Below are positions 1 through 9,064 of a stretch of 64,000 bases of DNA, in pieces. The notes beneath the pieces were generated by a model. It was not told the origin of the DNA, did no database searches, and saw nothing but the letters and a program-made list of their open reading frames with translations. The translations under genes and the position numbers were made by a program. The first letter of the stretch is position 1. Each line of letters opens with the position of its first letter. The stretch comes from Hyphomicrobiales bacterium (lineage in GTDB: Bacteria; Pseudomonadota; Alphaproteobacteria; Rhizobiales; Rhizobiaceae), in contig UCJU01000019.1 of assembly GCA_900472925.1 (NCBI GenBank), positions 62,001-126,000 on the forward strand, in the 5' to 3' direction.

Positions 1-784
1 TGGCACCCATCTCAAGCACCCGCCGCTCGGCGTTGAGGATGAGGTCTGGAATGAGGTCTGCCTCGGGCAGGTTCTTCCAGTATTTCTTTGGCATCTCCGC
101 CGTCATCGCCTTAATCTTCAGACGTGCAGGATTGAAGATATTGGCGTAATAGGTGCGCCACAGCTCGTCCGTGTCATCAGAAATATCCGGCTTTTCCGCA
201 GCCGCTCTCGACGTCTGCATCGTTTCACCGTCCCAGCGAGCCGACCCCTTCGGGGTGACGATCAGCCAGTCCATATCGGTAAAGCGGCGCTGGAAAAAAG
301 CCGCCTTGCGTTCCACTATGAAATGATCGGGTTCGAACCACGCGATAAAACGCCGTCGTCCAGCGACGTCCTGCGGCAACGGCACCTCTTTGAACCGAAC
401 GAAGGCCGTCATCTTGTGGCTGTCGCGGCGAACGGATTTCTCCATCTTCCGTGCTTCCGCCACATCCGGATCAGACTTGAACTCCAGCAGCGCCCTGTCT
501 TGGCCCAAACGCCACAACAGGCGGTAGAGCAATGCAAAGCGCGTCGGATCACTGTGGCAGATGATGGTTTGCGCAAACGGCAGGAAGGCCGCAGGAACGT
601 TCACGCTGGTGCCACCACCGATCTGCGGAACGCGATCTCCCTCTTCGAAGCCGAAGAGGCCAGTTTCGTCACCTTGAAACCGCCATTCGATCTCATGCGG
701 AGCAACATTGGCCGACAGGAACCGCCGGGCCGCCTCGCGCCACTCGGTAAAATCCCCCCGCCCCTCTAGTGAGACCCGATACAT
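1..784 (-). CDS. UdgX-type uracil-DNA glycosylase, N-terminal part (cut by window edge)
   Basis: The reading frame stays open from an ATG at 784 to the left edge (261 codons). The visible part matches the N-terminal domain (DUF4130 / TIGR03915 type) that precedes the UdgX uracil-DNA glycosylase domain in Rhizobiales; the catalytic UDG domain itself would lie outside the window, so it is inferred and not seen. UdgX enzymes recognise uracil in DNA and become covalently linked to the abasic product. The start overlaps the stop of the upstream radical SAM gene by one base (TAATG), so the two are translationally coupled and share the SOS-type promoter at about 2.03 kb. I see no frame disruption. 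Confidence 0.8.
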   Translation of the reverse strand, partial: MYRVSLEGRGDFTEWREAARRFLSANVAPHEIEWRFQGDETGLFGFEEGDRVPQIGGGTSVNVPAAFLPFAQTIICHSDPTRFALLYRLLWRLGQDRALLEFKSDPDVAEARKMEKSVRRDSHKMTAFVRFKEVPLPQDVAGRRRFIAWFEPDHFIVERKAAFFQRRFTDMDWLIVTPKGSARWDGETMQTSRAAAEKPDISDDTDELWRTYYANIFNPARLKIKAMTAEMPKKYWKNLPEADLIPDLILNAERRVLEMGA

Positions 785-2016
785 TACAGCAACGACAATT
801 GTTCGGGCTGCGGCGCAAACATGTCGCGTAAATCAGGCCGCTCCGTCAACTTCCCCGGTGACCATCCTCCCGCAACGACGAAAGCTTTGACCTTTTTCAG
901 AGAAACGCCGAAGCGCGCGATATCTTCCAATCGCAATTGCCGAAACCGGCGCGACGACAGAATGGATTTCACCGTCTTCGTGCCAAACCCCGGAACGCGC
1001 AGCAACGTCTCGCGATCCGCCTTGTTCACATCGACCGGAAACTGCTGCCGATTTGCCAATGCCCAAGCGAGCTTCGGGTCAATATCGAGATCCAGCATGC
1101 CATCCTTCTGCGTGGAGGCGATTTCATCGATATCGAAGCCATAGAATCTATAAAGCCAATCAGCCTGATAAAGCCGATGCTCGCGCATCAAGGGCGGTTT
1201 GATGAGCGGCAGGTTTTTCGACGAATCCGGGATCGGGCTGAATGCCGAATAATAGACCCGACGCAAACCGTAGCTGCCGTAAAGGCGCGCGCTCGTGGAC
1301 AGGATGGTCGTGTCATTGGCACCATCTGCACCGACAATCATCTGAGTGCTCTGTCCCGCAGGCGCAAACTTCCTGACCCGTTTCGTCTGGATCGTCGGCT
1401 CACCCGCTTCCTCTATCTTCAGACGGATATCGGCCATCGATTTGCGGATATTGCCGGGCTGCTTTTCGGGAGCGAACTGGCCGATACCGCTATCGGTCGG
1501 CAGTTCTATGTTAATGGACAGACGATCGGCGTAAAGCCCTGCCTCTTCCACCAAACGAGCCGATGCCTCCGGGATGGACTTGAGGTGGATATAACCTCTG
1601 AAACCATGCGTCACCCGTAACTCCCTCGCCACCCGCACCAGTTCTTCCATCGTGTGATCCGACGAGCGAATGATGCCGGATGACAGAAACAGACCCTCGA
1701 TGTAATTGCGTCGGTAGAATTCCAGCGTCAGCCACACCACCTCCTCCACGGTAAACCGCGCCCGCTCGACATTGCTGGAGGAGCGATTGATGCAATAGGC
1801 ACAGTCGTAAATGCAGAAGTTGGTCAGCAATATCTTCAAAAGCGAAATGCATCGTCCATCCGGCGCATAGGCATGGCAGATGCCCGAGCCTTCCGTCGAT
1901 CCCAGCCCGCCTGACGCGGACGAGTTGCGCTTCGTCGTGCCGCTGGAGGCGCAGGATGCGTCATATTTCGCCGCATCGGAGAGAACTGCCAGACGCTCTT
2001 TTATAGACTTTTTCAT
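784..2016 (-). CDS. Radical SAM protein with C-terminal helix-hairpin-helix, putative DNA repair/modification
   Basis: A 410-residue protein of the putative DNA modification/repair radical SAM family (TIGR03916 type), which is usually found next to UdgX. The 4Fe-4S motif CxxxCxxC is seen in NFCIYDCAYC, about residue 70. Near the C terminus, VNKADRETLLRVPGFGTKT is a classic helix-hairpin-helix DNA-binding motif, supporting action on DNA. The reaction is not known. I choose the ATG at 2016: an in-frame TTG at 2073 would put the promoter and LexA box inside the gene. No Shine-Dalgarno precedes the ATG, and the -10 element lies just upstream, so the mRNA is probably leaderless. The downstream gene is the UdgX homologue. 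Confidence 0.85.
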   Translation of the reverse strand: MKKSIKERLAVLSDAAKYDASCASSGTTKRNSSASGGLGSTEGSGICHAYAPDGRCISLLKILLTNFCIYDCAYCINRSSSNVERARFTVEEVVWLTLEFYRRNYIEGLFLSSGIIRSSDHTMEELVRVARELRVTHGFRGYIHLKSIPEASARLVEEAGLYADRLSINIELPTDSGIGQFAPEKQPGNIRKSMADIRLKIEEAGEPTIQTKRVRKFAPAGQSTQMIVGADGANDTTILSTSARLYGSYGLRRVYYSAFSPIPDSSKNLPLIKPPLMREHRLYQADWLYRFYGFDIDEIASTQKDGMLDLDIDPKLAWALANRQQFPVDVNKADRETLLRVPGFGTKTVKSILSSRRFRQLRLEDIARFGVSLKKVKAFVVAGGWSPGKLTERPDLRDMFAPQPEQLSLL

Positions 2017-2021
2017 AGTAT

Positions 2022-2036
2022 GTTCACTATATGTTC
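2022..2036 (-). promoter_or_regulatory. LexA (SOS) box, GTTC-N7-GTTC
   Basis: On the + strand GTTC (2022-2025), seven bases, GTTC (2033-2036). This direct repeat is the established LexA operator of alphaproteobacteria. It overlaps the -10 element and the likely transcription start of the radical SAM/UdgX operon, the expected place for a repressor site. Confidence 0.8.
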
Positions 2037-2052
2037 TTGCAAAACCTGTCAA
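2026..2052 (-). promoter_or_regulatory. Promoter of the radical SAM / UdgX operon
   Basis: On the minus strand a perfect -35 TTGACA (2052-2047) is followed after 15 bases by TATAGT (2031-2026). The predicted start of transcription, about 2018, is almost at the ATG at 2016, implying a leaderless transcript. The spacer is two bases shorter than the ideal. Confidence 0.55.
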
Positions 2053-2161
2053 TCTCTGTGCAATTATCTTCAAGGATTTTTACCGGGGAACGGCAGTTTC
2101 AAATTATCTGGCAATTTGTAGCGGTCTTCTGATATAGTCGCGCAAATTGTGATTTTGACAT

Positions 2162-2197
2162 GGTTCCGTAGTTTTGCTCCGGAACCTGTTTCTTTTT
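2162..2197 (+). promoter_or_regulatory. Terminator-like hairpin in the greA leader
   Basis: GGTTCCG (2162-2168) pairs perfectly with CGGAACC (2180-2186) across an 11-base loop, followed by a T-rich run (TGTTTCTTTTT). It lies 42 bases before the greA start, so it could end transcription early or act as an attenuator. Confidence 0.45.
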
Positions 2198-2238
2198 GTG
2201 TCTGCGGGTACCGCGGGTTGAATGCGAAGGAAGAAAAA

Positions 2239-2715
2239 ATGGTAGAAAAAGTACCAATGACTCAGGGTGGATTCGTCAAGTTGCAGGAAGAACTGCGCTT
2301 TCGTCAGCAGGAAGAACGCCCGCGGATCATTGAGGCCATTGCAGAGGCGCGCGCCCATGGCGACCTGTCCGAAAATGCCGAGTACCATGCCGCCAAGGAA
2401 GCGCAGAGCCACAATGAAGGCCGCGTTGCGGAGCTTGAGGACCTGACTGCGCGCGCAGAGGTTATCGATCTTTCGAAAATGTCCGGCACGACGATAAAGT
2501 TCGGCGCCACGATCAAGCTCGTGGATGAGGATTCCAATGAGGAGAAGACCTATCAGATCGTTGGCGACCAGGAAGCCGACGTGAAGCAGGGCCGCATTTC
2601 AATCTCCTCGCCCATCGCGCGTGCGCTAATCGGCAAGGAAGTGGGCGACAGCATCGAGGTAAACGCACCCGGCGGCTCACGCGGTTACGAAATTCTCTCC
2701 ATCAACTGGGGCTGA
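2239..2715 (+). CDS. greA: Transcription elongation factor GreA
   Basis: A 158-residue protein of normal GreA length. GreA enters the secondary channel of RNA polymerase and stimulates cleavage of backtracked RNA. The N-terminal half is the helical coiled coil, with the family signature [14 protein letters not shown] (about residues 40-53) that carries the acidic tip; the C-terminal half is the FKBP-like globular domain ending in a typical RGYEI segment. AAGGA stands 8 bases before the ATG. In rhizobia greA precedes lpsB/lpcC, as here. The leader contains a terminator-like hairpin. Confidence 0.96.
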   Translation: MVEKVPMTQGGFVKLQEELRFRQQEERPRIIEAIAEARAHGDLSENAEYHAAKEAQSHNEGRVAELEDLTARAEVIDLSKMSGTTIKFGATIKLVDEDSNEEKTYQIVGDQEADVKQGRISISSPIARALIGKEVGDSIEVNAPGGSRGYEILSINWG

Positions 2716-2746
2716 TCGAAAGCCCCCTTCCCCCGAGATCCCGATT

Positions 2747-3808
2747 TTGCCTTATATCGACTTGGCTAACGTCAGAGTGCTTGCGCCGAATTTCAAGCTC
2801 AGGCTATCCGGCGTGACATCCACCATTATCCAGCTTCTGCCCGTGCAAAACAGGCAGGGGCAGGGTGTGGCGGCGATCGGACCGGGCTTGCCTGATAGCC
2901 TGCCGCATGTTCGCTTTCGCGATCTGTGGCGGCTGTGGACATTGGGGCCGGACAACAAGCCGCGCGTCTGGCATGCGCGGCGCAATATAGAGATGCTGCC
3001 GGGCATCATCATGCGTGATATCTTGCGCATGAAGCTGAAACTGGTCTTCACCTCCGCGTCGCAACGCAAGCACAGTGGCTGGACCAGGTTTCTGATTTCC
3101 CGAATGGATGCGGTTATCGCCACCAATGGCAAGACCGCAACCTATCTGGAGGTGCCGAGCACCGTCATCATGCATGGCATCGATACGCAACGCTTTTCGC
3201 CCGCCGCCGACAAGGCTGCGTCAAGAAGACTGCTTGGCCTGGATGCTCACCAGAAATATGCAGGCTGCTTCGGCAGGGTGCGCCACCAAAAGGGCACGGA
3301 CCTGTTTGTCGATACCATGATCGCGGTGCTGCCGCAACGACCAGAATGGTCTGCGATCATTGCAGGACGCGCGACGGGTCCGCATGTAGAGTTCGAGAAT
3401 GGCCTGAAAGACAAAGTCAGCGCCGCAGGGCTTGCGGACCGCATTCTCTTCGTTGGCGAACATACCGACATCAACGATTGGTACCGCATCCTCGACCTGT
3501 TTGTCGCCCCGCAACGCTGGGAAGGCTTTGGTCTGACGCCACTTGAGGCCATGGCAACCGGCGTTCCGGTCGTCGCAACCGACGTCGGCGCGTTTCCGGA
3601 ACTGATCGCAGAGCCTCAGACCGGTGAGATCATCAGCCGGGACGATCTCGACGCCATGGTTCGCACTGTTGCGAATTGGATGGAGGACGATGCGAAACGC
3701 GATTATGCAAGCGGCTTTACCCGCTCACATGTCACGGAAAACTTCACCATCGATGGCGAAGCCGAAAATATCGGCAAGGTCTATGCGGCGGTCAAGGCTT
3801 CCGCTTGA
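2747..3808 (+). CDS. lpcC: LPS core mannosyltransferase, GT4 (LpsB/LpcC type)
   Basis: A 353-residue GT-B fold glycosyltransferase of family GT4. The N-terminal segment VRVLAPNFKLRLSGVTSTII and the position directly after greA are those of rhizobial LpsB/LpcC, which adds mannose to the inner core of lipopolysaccharide in the cytoplasm from GDP-mannose. The EX7E donor-binding motif is seen as EGFGLTPLE at about residues 259-267, followed by GVPVVATDVGAFPE. The longest reading uses a TTG at 2747 with a weak ribosome binding site; a TTG or GTG a few codons later is possible. It converges with the next gene. Confidence 0.85.
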   Translation: MPYIDLANVRVLAPNFKLRLSGVTSTIIQLLPVQNRQGQGVAAIGPGLPDSLPHVRFRDLWRLWTLGPDNKPRVWHARRNIEMLPGIIMRDILRMKLKLVFTSASQRKHSGWTRFLISRMDAVIATNGKTATYLEVPSTVIMHGIDTQRFSPAADKAASRRLLGLDAHQKYAGCFGRVRHQKGTDLFVDTMIAVLPQRPEWSAIIAGRATGPHVEFENGLKDKVSAAGLADRILFVGEHTDINDWYRILDLFVAPQRWEGFGLTPLEAMATGVPVVATDVGAFPELIAEPQTGEIISRDDLDAMVRTVANWMEDDAKRDYASGFTRSHVTENFTIDGEAENIGKVYAAVKASA

Positions 3809-4814
3809 ACAGATCGATGTAGGCACTGGCCACCGCCTCTTCGGAGAACTGACCGACGAGCGTCGCCCGACCATTCTCGCCAAGACGTGCCGCAAGAGCG
3901 GGATCGGCGATCAACTGGTTGATGGCGCGCGTATATCCGGCGACATCGTCGATATCGACCAGCAGTCCGTTTTCACCGTCACGCATGAACCACGAAGGCC
4001 CTTCAGACCGCGACGAGATAACCGCACGGTTTTGCGCCCACGCTTCAAAGATAACATTGCCGAGCGGTTCGTGGCTGGAGGGCATGACAAAAATGTCGGC
4101 TGCAGCGACGTAAGGTCTCGTATCCTTTTGCCAGCCGAGGAAACGGACCCGTTCCTCCATCTTGTGCTCACGGGTTACGGCTTCAAGCGCTTCGCGCTCC
4201 TCGCCATCCCCTACAATCCACAGATAGGCATCCGGCACAGCCGCGACAGCCTCAATGAGAAGATGGAAGCGCTTACGCTTCACAAAACGTCCCATGGACA
4301 CGACCAGTGGCACGCCTTCGGGCGTGTTGACAGACGCCCGCGATATTGGCGCGACTGTCGTTGTATCCGTGAAGTTGGAGATCACCTCCACACCGCGCGT
4401 CCAGCCGAGCTTGCGCACATGGTCGCCGATACCAGGCGTGTTGCACACGAGAATATCGGTGTTCTTGAAATAGCCGAGATGGGTCGGGTAGTCGCCGAGC
4501 CGGGACAGCTTGATGCCACCCTTATAGTCCGGCATCAGGCGCGCGCCGCGCGTCGACCAGGAGATGATCGCATCCGCCTTGTCGCGCTTGGCAATCGACA
4601 GAACCTTCATCGGAAGCAGAATGCGGTCGATCGACAGGTTGCGGAAGTTGCTTTGGATGACCTTGGCATGAACTTCGACATCTTCACGCCAACGGCGGTT
4701 CCAACGCATGACCGCAGTCTGCTCCACACCGCGCCGCGCCAGAGCGCCAACGAGATGCACGAAGAACTTTTCTGCGCCGCCGTCCTTGCCGAAAATATAC
4801 TGATGAACCCGCAT
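3792..4814 (-). CDS. Glycosyltransferase family 4, LPS core type (LpsE-like)
   Basis: A 340-residue GT4 enzyme read towards lpcC, with which it overlaps by 17 bases at the 3' ends. The N terminus (MRVHQYIFGKDGGAEKFF) carries the glycine-rich acceptor-side loop, and HEPLGNVIFEAW near residue 250 is the EX7E-like sugar-nucleotide site. Its place beside lpsB/lpcC fits LpsE of Sinorhizobium, which acts in LPS core assembly, but the sugar specificity cannot be read from the sequence. Confidence 0.8.
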   Translation of the reverse strand: MRVHQYIFGKDGGAEKFFVHLVGALARRGVEQTAVMRWNRRWREDVEVHAKVIQSNFRNLSIDRILLPMKVLSIAKRDKADAIISWSTRGARLMPDYKGGIKLSRLGDYPTHLGYFKNTDILVCNTPGIGDHVRKLGWTRGVEVISNFTDTTTVAPISRASVNTPEGVPLVVSMGRFVKRKRFHLLIEAVAAVPDAYLWIVGDGEEREALEAVTREHKMEERVRFLGWQKDTRPYVAAADIFVMPSSHEPLGNVIFEAWAQNRAVISSRSEGPSWFMRDGENGLLVDIDDVAGYTRAINQLIADPALAARLGENGRATLVGQFSEEAVASAYIDLFKRKP

Positions 4815-5049
4815 ACGTCTTTATCCTGAACTTCGCCTCTGGCAACTCTATAGACCGCAAACCAGCATTTGCAGGCTTTGCGGCCTTTATGTTCTGGTTA
4901 AAGGATCGGTGCAAGAGGAAAGGCGTGCATTCCCAGATTCCGGCAAACGCTATTGTGGCCGCAGGGCTTGTTCTGCACGGCTGAGCCGGGATATTGGGAG
5001 ATGGCGACATTACCGGCGCATATCGGACAAGACAGGACATAGGCCAGAC

Positions 5050-5832
5050 ATGCAATCTCTTGGAGTTTTCGTCATCAATCTCGATGGCAGCCATGACCGC
5101 CTTGCATCGATAAGCGATAAACTCGCAGCCTTCGGCATTGCCTTCGAGCGGGTATCCGCTGTCGATGGTCGTCCGCTCGATCTATCCTCGGTCAGTGACT
5201 ACGATAGCGACAGCGCTGAACGATATATGGGCCGTAGCCTAGTCGGTGGCGAAATCGGCTGCTATTACAGTCACCTCAAGGTGGCAAAACAGTTTCTGCA
5301 GTCTCAGGCCGACTATGCGCTCGTTCTGGAGGACGACGCCTTGCCGCTCTGCAATCCCGTCGCGCTGCTGGAAAAGGCCTTGCCGGAACTGGAGGCCGTG
5401 GATCCCAAGTGGCGCCTGATCAATATCGGCAACAACAAGCTGAAGATCGCCACGCCGATCGCTGACTACAGCGTCGATGGCCACGCCTGCCAACTTGTCG
5501 CCGCCCATTACTTCCCGATGACGACGAGCGCCATCGTCTGGTCGCGGGAAGGCGCGCGGCTTTTCGTTGAAGAACACCGCAAGATCTTCGCCCCTGTGGA
5601 CAATTACTTCCGCTATTGGCTGACCCGCGCCGGACATGGCTACTCGTTCTGGCCGGCACCCGTAACCACCACGGACGCAGCGAGCCAGATCGTTGCAGGT
5701 GCTGGACAGCGGCGAAACACCCATAAAAGACGCTGGTATTACGGCCTTTCCAAGCAATATCGACTGCTCGTGGACAAGTTTATCGCTAGCAGACACAAGC
5801 AGAGATTTGCCAAAGCCCGCCAAGCGAAATGA
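5050..5832 (+). CDS. Glycosyltransferase family 25 (LPS biosynthesis)
   Basis: A 260-residue GT25 protein, the family of bacterial LPS galactosyltransferases such as LgtB/LpsA. Characteristic blocks are visible: VFVINLDGSHDRL at the N terminus, GEIGCYYSHL near residue 68, and the metal-binding acidic block LVLEDDA near residue 95. I start at the ATG at 5050, because the preceding in-frame sequence does not look like protein and the family begins with this INLD block. A second GT25 gene lies at 11.3-12.1 kb on the other strand; the two are clearly diverged. Confidence 0.82.
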   Translation: MQSLGVFVINLDGSHDRLASISDKLAAFGIAFERVSAVDGRPLDLSSVSDYDSDSAERYMGRSLVGGEIGCYYSHLKVAKQFLQSQADYALVLEDDALPLCNPVALLEKALPELEAVDPKWRLINIGNNKLKIATPIADYSVDGHACQLVAAHYFPMTTSAIVWSREGARLFVEEHRKIFAPVDNYFRYWLTRAGHGYSFWPAPVTTTDAASQIVAGAGQRRNTHKRRWYYGLSKQYRLLVDKFIASRHKQRFAKARQAK

Positions 5833-6021
5833 GACGAAACGGGGCAGAAGCCCGCCGATATCGGCCAGCGGTACAAATGCCTTTTAAAATCTGATGTTTA
5901 TTTTGCACGCGAGTTGAGATATCGCACAGGCGAATAACGCGCGCTTAAATAAGCAGCATCCAAGGCCAATGAAGCATAGAACGCTTGAGGCCAAACAGTG
6001 CGATAAAAGAAAGCGGATTGA

Positions 6022-7092
6022 ATGTCTGACGAAGCGAAGGTCGCCCTTATCACTGGCGTCACAGGCCAAGACGGTGCCTATCTGGCGCAATTGTTGCTCG
6101 ATAAGGGCTACATCGTCCACGGCATCAAGCGGCGCTCCTCATCCTTCAACACCGGACGCATCGAAAATATTTACCAGGATCCGCACGAGGAAAACCCGCG
6201 CTTCTTCCTCCATTACGGTGACATGACGGATGCCACCAATCTCATCCGCATCGTGCAGGAAACGCAACCCGACGAGATTTATAACCTCGCCGCCCAAAGC
6301 CATGTGCAGGTTTCCTTCGAGACACCGGAATACACGGCCAATGCAGACGGCATCGGCACCCTGCGATTGCTTGAGGCGATCCGCATTCTCAAGCTGGAAA
6401 AGAAGACACGCTTCTACCAGGCGTCGACGTCAGAGCTTTACGGTCTGGTTCAGGAAGTTCCGCAACGGGAAACCACGCCGTTTTACCCGCGCAGCCCCTA
6501 TGCGGCGGCAAAACTCTACGCCTACTGGATCGTGGTCAATTACCGCGAAGCTTATGGCCTGCATGCCTCGAACGGCATCCTGTTCAACCACGAGAGCCCC
6601 CTGCGCGGCGAAACCTTCGTGACACGCAAGATCACGCGTGCGGCGGCAGCCATCAAGCTCGGTCGTCAGGAAAAGCTCTATCTCGGCAATCTCGATGCGA
6701 AACGCGATTGGGGTCATGCAAGGGAATATGTGCGCGGCATGTGGCTGATGATGCAGCAGGAACAGCCGGACGATTACGTTCTTGCAACTGGTGAAACCAC
6801 ACCTGTGCGCCAGTTCGTGGAGTGGGCCTTCGAAGATGTTGGCATCAAACTGAAATGGCAGGGCGAAGGTGTCGACGAAAAGGGCATCGATACCGCCACC
6901 GGCAAGGTTCTGGTCGAAGTCGACCCACGCTACTTCCGCCCGACAGAAGTCGAGCTTCTGATCGGCGACCCGACCAAGGCGCACGAGAAGCTGGGCTGGA
7001 GACATGAAACGAGCGTGCGTGAGCTGGCACGGGAAATGGTCGTGGAAGATCTGCGCATCATGCAATCGGACATCGTGACGAAGGGCGCCTGA
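6022..7092 (+). CDS. gmd: GDP-mannose 4,6-dehydratase
   Basis: A 356-residue short-chain dehydrogenase/reductase of the extended type. It converts GDP-D-mannose to GDP-4-keto-6-deoxy-D-mannose, the first step to GDP-L-fucose. Visible are the Rossmann motif [11 protein letters not shown] (residues 10-20), the [11 protein letters not shown] segment typical of Gmd, and the catalytic YxxxK in [12 protein letters not shown] (about residues 156-167). It is followed after two bases by fcl, so the pair forms an operon with the GT10 and acyltransferase genes downstream. Confidence 0.96.
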   Translation: MSDEAKVALITGVTGQDGAYLAQLLLDKGYIVHGIKRRSSSFNTGRIENIYQDPHEENPRFFLHYGDMTDATNLIRIVQETQPDEIYNLAAQSHVQVSFETPEYTANADGIGTLRLLEAIRILKLEKKTRFYQASTSELYGLVQEVPQRETTPFYPRSPYAAAKLYAYWIVVNYREAYGLHASNGILFNHESPLRGETFVTRKITRAAAAIKLGRQEKLYLGNLDAKRDWGHAREYVRGMWLMMQQEQPDDYVLATGETTPVRQFVEWAFEDVGIKLKWQGEGVDEKGIDTATGKVLVEVDPRYFRPTEVELLIGDPTKAHEKLGWRHETSVRELAREMVVEDLRIMQSDIVTKGA

Positions 7093-7094
7093 GC

Positions 7095-8051
7095 ATGAGC
7101 CTCTACGATCTCCAAGGTAAGCGGGTTTGGGTTGCGGGCCATCGCGGCATGGTCGGCTCCGCCATCGTGCGGCGCTTGCAGCAGGAAGGTTGCGACATTC
7201 TGACTGTCGGTCGCGATGAGGTGGACTTGCGCAACCAGGCGCAGGTTTCGGCGTGGATGGAAAAAAACAGGCCGCAAGCCGTTTTCCTGGCCGCGGCCAA
7301 AGTCGGCGGCATTCTTGCCAACGACACACGCCCGGCAGAGTTTCTCTATGAGAACCTGATGATCGAAGCCAACATCATCGACGCCTCCTACCGCGCCGGG
7401 GTTGAAAAGCTGCTCTTTCTCGGCTCGTCCTGCATCTACCCGAAATTCGCGGATCAACCGATCACCGAGGACGCCCTGCTGACAGGCGCGCTGGAACCGA
7501 CGAATGAATGGTATGCCATCGCCAAGATCGCTGGCATCAAGCTGACGCAGGCATATCGCAAACAATATGGATGCGACTTCATCTCGGCCATGCCGACAAA
7601 CCTCTACGGCCCCGGCGACAATTTCGACCTGACCTCCAGCCACGTCCTGCCCGCCTTGATCCGCAAAACGCACGAAGCAAAGACCCGCGGCGATACGGAA
7701 ATGACAATCTGGGGCACCGGCACCCCTCGCCGCGAATTCCTGCACGCCGATGACTGCGCCGACGCGCTGGTCTTCCTGATGAAGACGTATTCGGACGAAA
7801 GCCACGTCAATGTCGGCAGCGGCGAAGACATCTCCATCCTCGACCTGACGAAACTGATTTGCCAAATTGTCGGTTTCGAGGGCGACATTAAACACGACCT
7901 CAGCAAGCCGGACGGAACGCCGAGGAAGCTGATGAGTGCGCAGAAGTTGAGGGCAATGGGTTGGGAGCCGAAGATTGAGTTGGAAGAAGGTGTCAAGTCG
8001 ACATACCAGCTTTTTCAAACGACAAGCGTGGTACATCCGCGCACTCAATAG
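7095..8051 (+). CDS. fcl: GDP-L-fucose synthase
   Basis: A 318-residue epimerase/reductase that turns the Gmd product into GDP-L-fucose with NADPH. Seen are the nucleotide-binding motif GHRGMVGSAI (residues 14-23), the SSCIYP block and the catalytic YAIAKIAG (Tyr and Lys). Length is typical for WcaG/Fcl. It starts two bases after gmd and is followed after 15 bases by a GT10 fucosyltransferase homologue, which explains what the GDP-fucose is for. Confidence 0.95.
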   Translation: MSLYDLQGKRVWVAGHRGMVGSAIVRRLQQEGCDILTVGRDEVDLRNQAQVSAWMEKNRPQAVFLAAAKVGGILANDTRPAEFLYENLMIEANIIDASYRAGVEKLLFLGSSCIYPKFADQPITEDALLTGALEPTNEWYAIAKIAGIKLTQAYRKQYGCDFISAMPTNLYGPGDNFDLTSSHVLPALIRKTHEAKTRGDTEMTIWGTGTPRREFLHADDCADALVFLMKTYSDESHVNVGSGEDISILDLTKLICQIVGFEGDIKHDLSKPDGTPRKLMSAQKLRAMGWEPKIELEEGVKSTYQLFQTTSVVHPRTQ

Positions 8052-8066
8052 GCAGAGGTTGCGTTC

Positions 8067-9044
8067 ATGACGATCAAGGCCGGCTTCATTTCATCTGCTC
8101 CGAACTGGCATTGGTCGCGCCAGTTTCCAAACGCCATACCTCAGTGGAATGGGGTAGAGTTTTCGTTTAACGGAGATTTTGCAAACGAAGACATTGTCTT
8201 CGTTTATGACGCGATACCTGACACCATTGATAGCCCTGTCGTTGCGAAGCGATGCATGTTCATCGCGTCAGAACCACCGAGCGTAAAGGTCTACGATCCG
8301 GATTTTCTATTGCAATTCGACTGCGTGCTCACGCCAGATCTTGAGACACCACATCCCAATAAACGTTCAGGACCGCTAGGTCTGCCCTGGCTGGTGGGCG
8401 CATATGATGAAACCGGACGGCAATCATCAAGCCCCATGACCTACAATGATTTTAAAGATTTCCAGCCGCAAAAAAGCAAATTGATATCCGTTGTTTCTTC
8501 CAACAAGGCTTTCACAGCCGGTCACCGACTGCGGCTGGAATTTGTAGACAAGCTGAAGGCCTACTTTGGAGATAATATAGATATTTTCGGTCGGAACATA
8601 AACGGATTTTCGGATAAGACAGAAGTATTGTCGGCCTATCATTACCATATCGCCATAGAGAACAGCGCTTACGACAATTATTGGACGGAAAAAATCTCCG
8701 ATCCGATTTTGGCGCTTACCTATCCGATATACTACGGCAGCCAAAACATTGGCAGCTATTTTGACGAAAGATCATTCTCAGCGATCGATATACACGATCC
8801 TGAAAACTCCATTTTAAAAATAAAAAACATAATAGAATCCAACACGGCAGATGTTTCGAGACCCCATTTGCTGAAAGCCAGAGACGCGGTATTGAATCAA
8901 TTTAATATATTTTCAATCCTATCAGACTACGCACAAGAACTGTCCAAATCACCCGCCAACACTCGCACTTTGATCGCGGAAAATAAATATATTAAAAAGA
9001 AAAACCGACAGGTGATGAACTTCGTGAGAAAAATATTCGGCTAA
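8067..9044 (+). CDS. Glycosyltransferase family 10, alpha-1,3/4-fucosyltransferase type
   Basis: A 325-residue protein with the family GT10 donor-binding block: YHYHIAIENSAYDNYWTEK near residue 192, followed by the P-x-YYGS segment. This corresponds to the FxxxxENSxxxDYxTEK motif of alpha-1,3/4-fucosyltransferases, which transfer fucose from GDP-fucose. It directly follows gmd and fcl, the source of that donor, and AGAGG precedes the ATG. Base use is markedly AT-rich towards the 3' end compared with gmd/fcl, suggesting separate acquisition. The acceptor is probably an LPS core or O-chain sugar (inference). Confidence 0.8.
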   Translation: MTIKAGFISSAPNWHWSRQFPNAIPQWNGVEFSFNGDFANEDIVFVYDAIPDTIDSPVVAKRCMFIASEPPSVKVYDPDFLLQFDCVLTPDLETPHPNKRSGPLGLPWLVGAYDETGRQSSSPMTYNDFKDFQPQKSKLISVVSSNKAFTAGHRLRLEFVDKLKAYFGDNIDIFGRNINGFSDKTEVLSAYHYHIAIENSAYDNYWTEKISDPILALTYPIYYGSQNIGSYFDERSFSAIDIHDPENSILKIKNIIESNTADVSRPHLLKARDAVLNQFNIFSILSDYAQELSKSPANTRTLIAENKYIKKKNRQVMNFVRKIFG

Positions 9045-9064
9045 TTGCGGGAGAAAGGGAGAGA

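Noticed and set aside
3624-4829. A 401-codon open frame on the plus strand
   Set aside because: Antisense to the GT4 gene at 3792-4814; the protein has no recognisable features.
6930-8048. A 372-codon open frame on the minus strand
   Set aside because: Antisense to fcl and the end of gmd.
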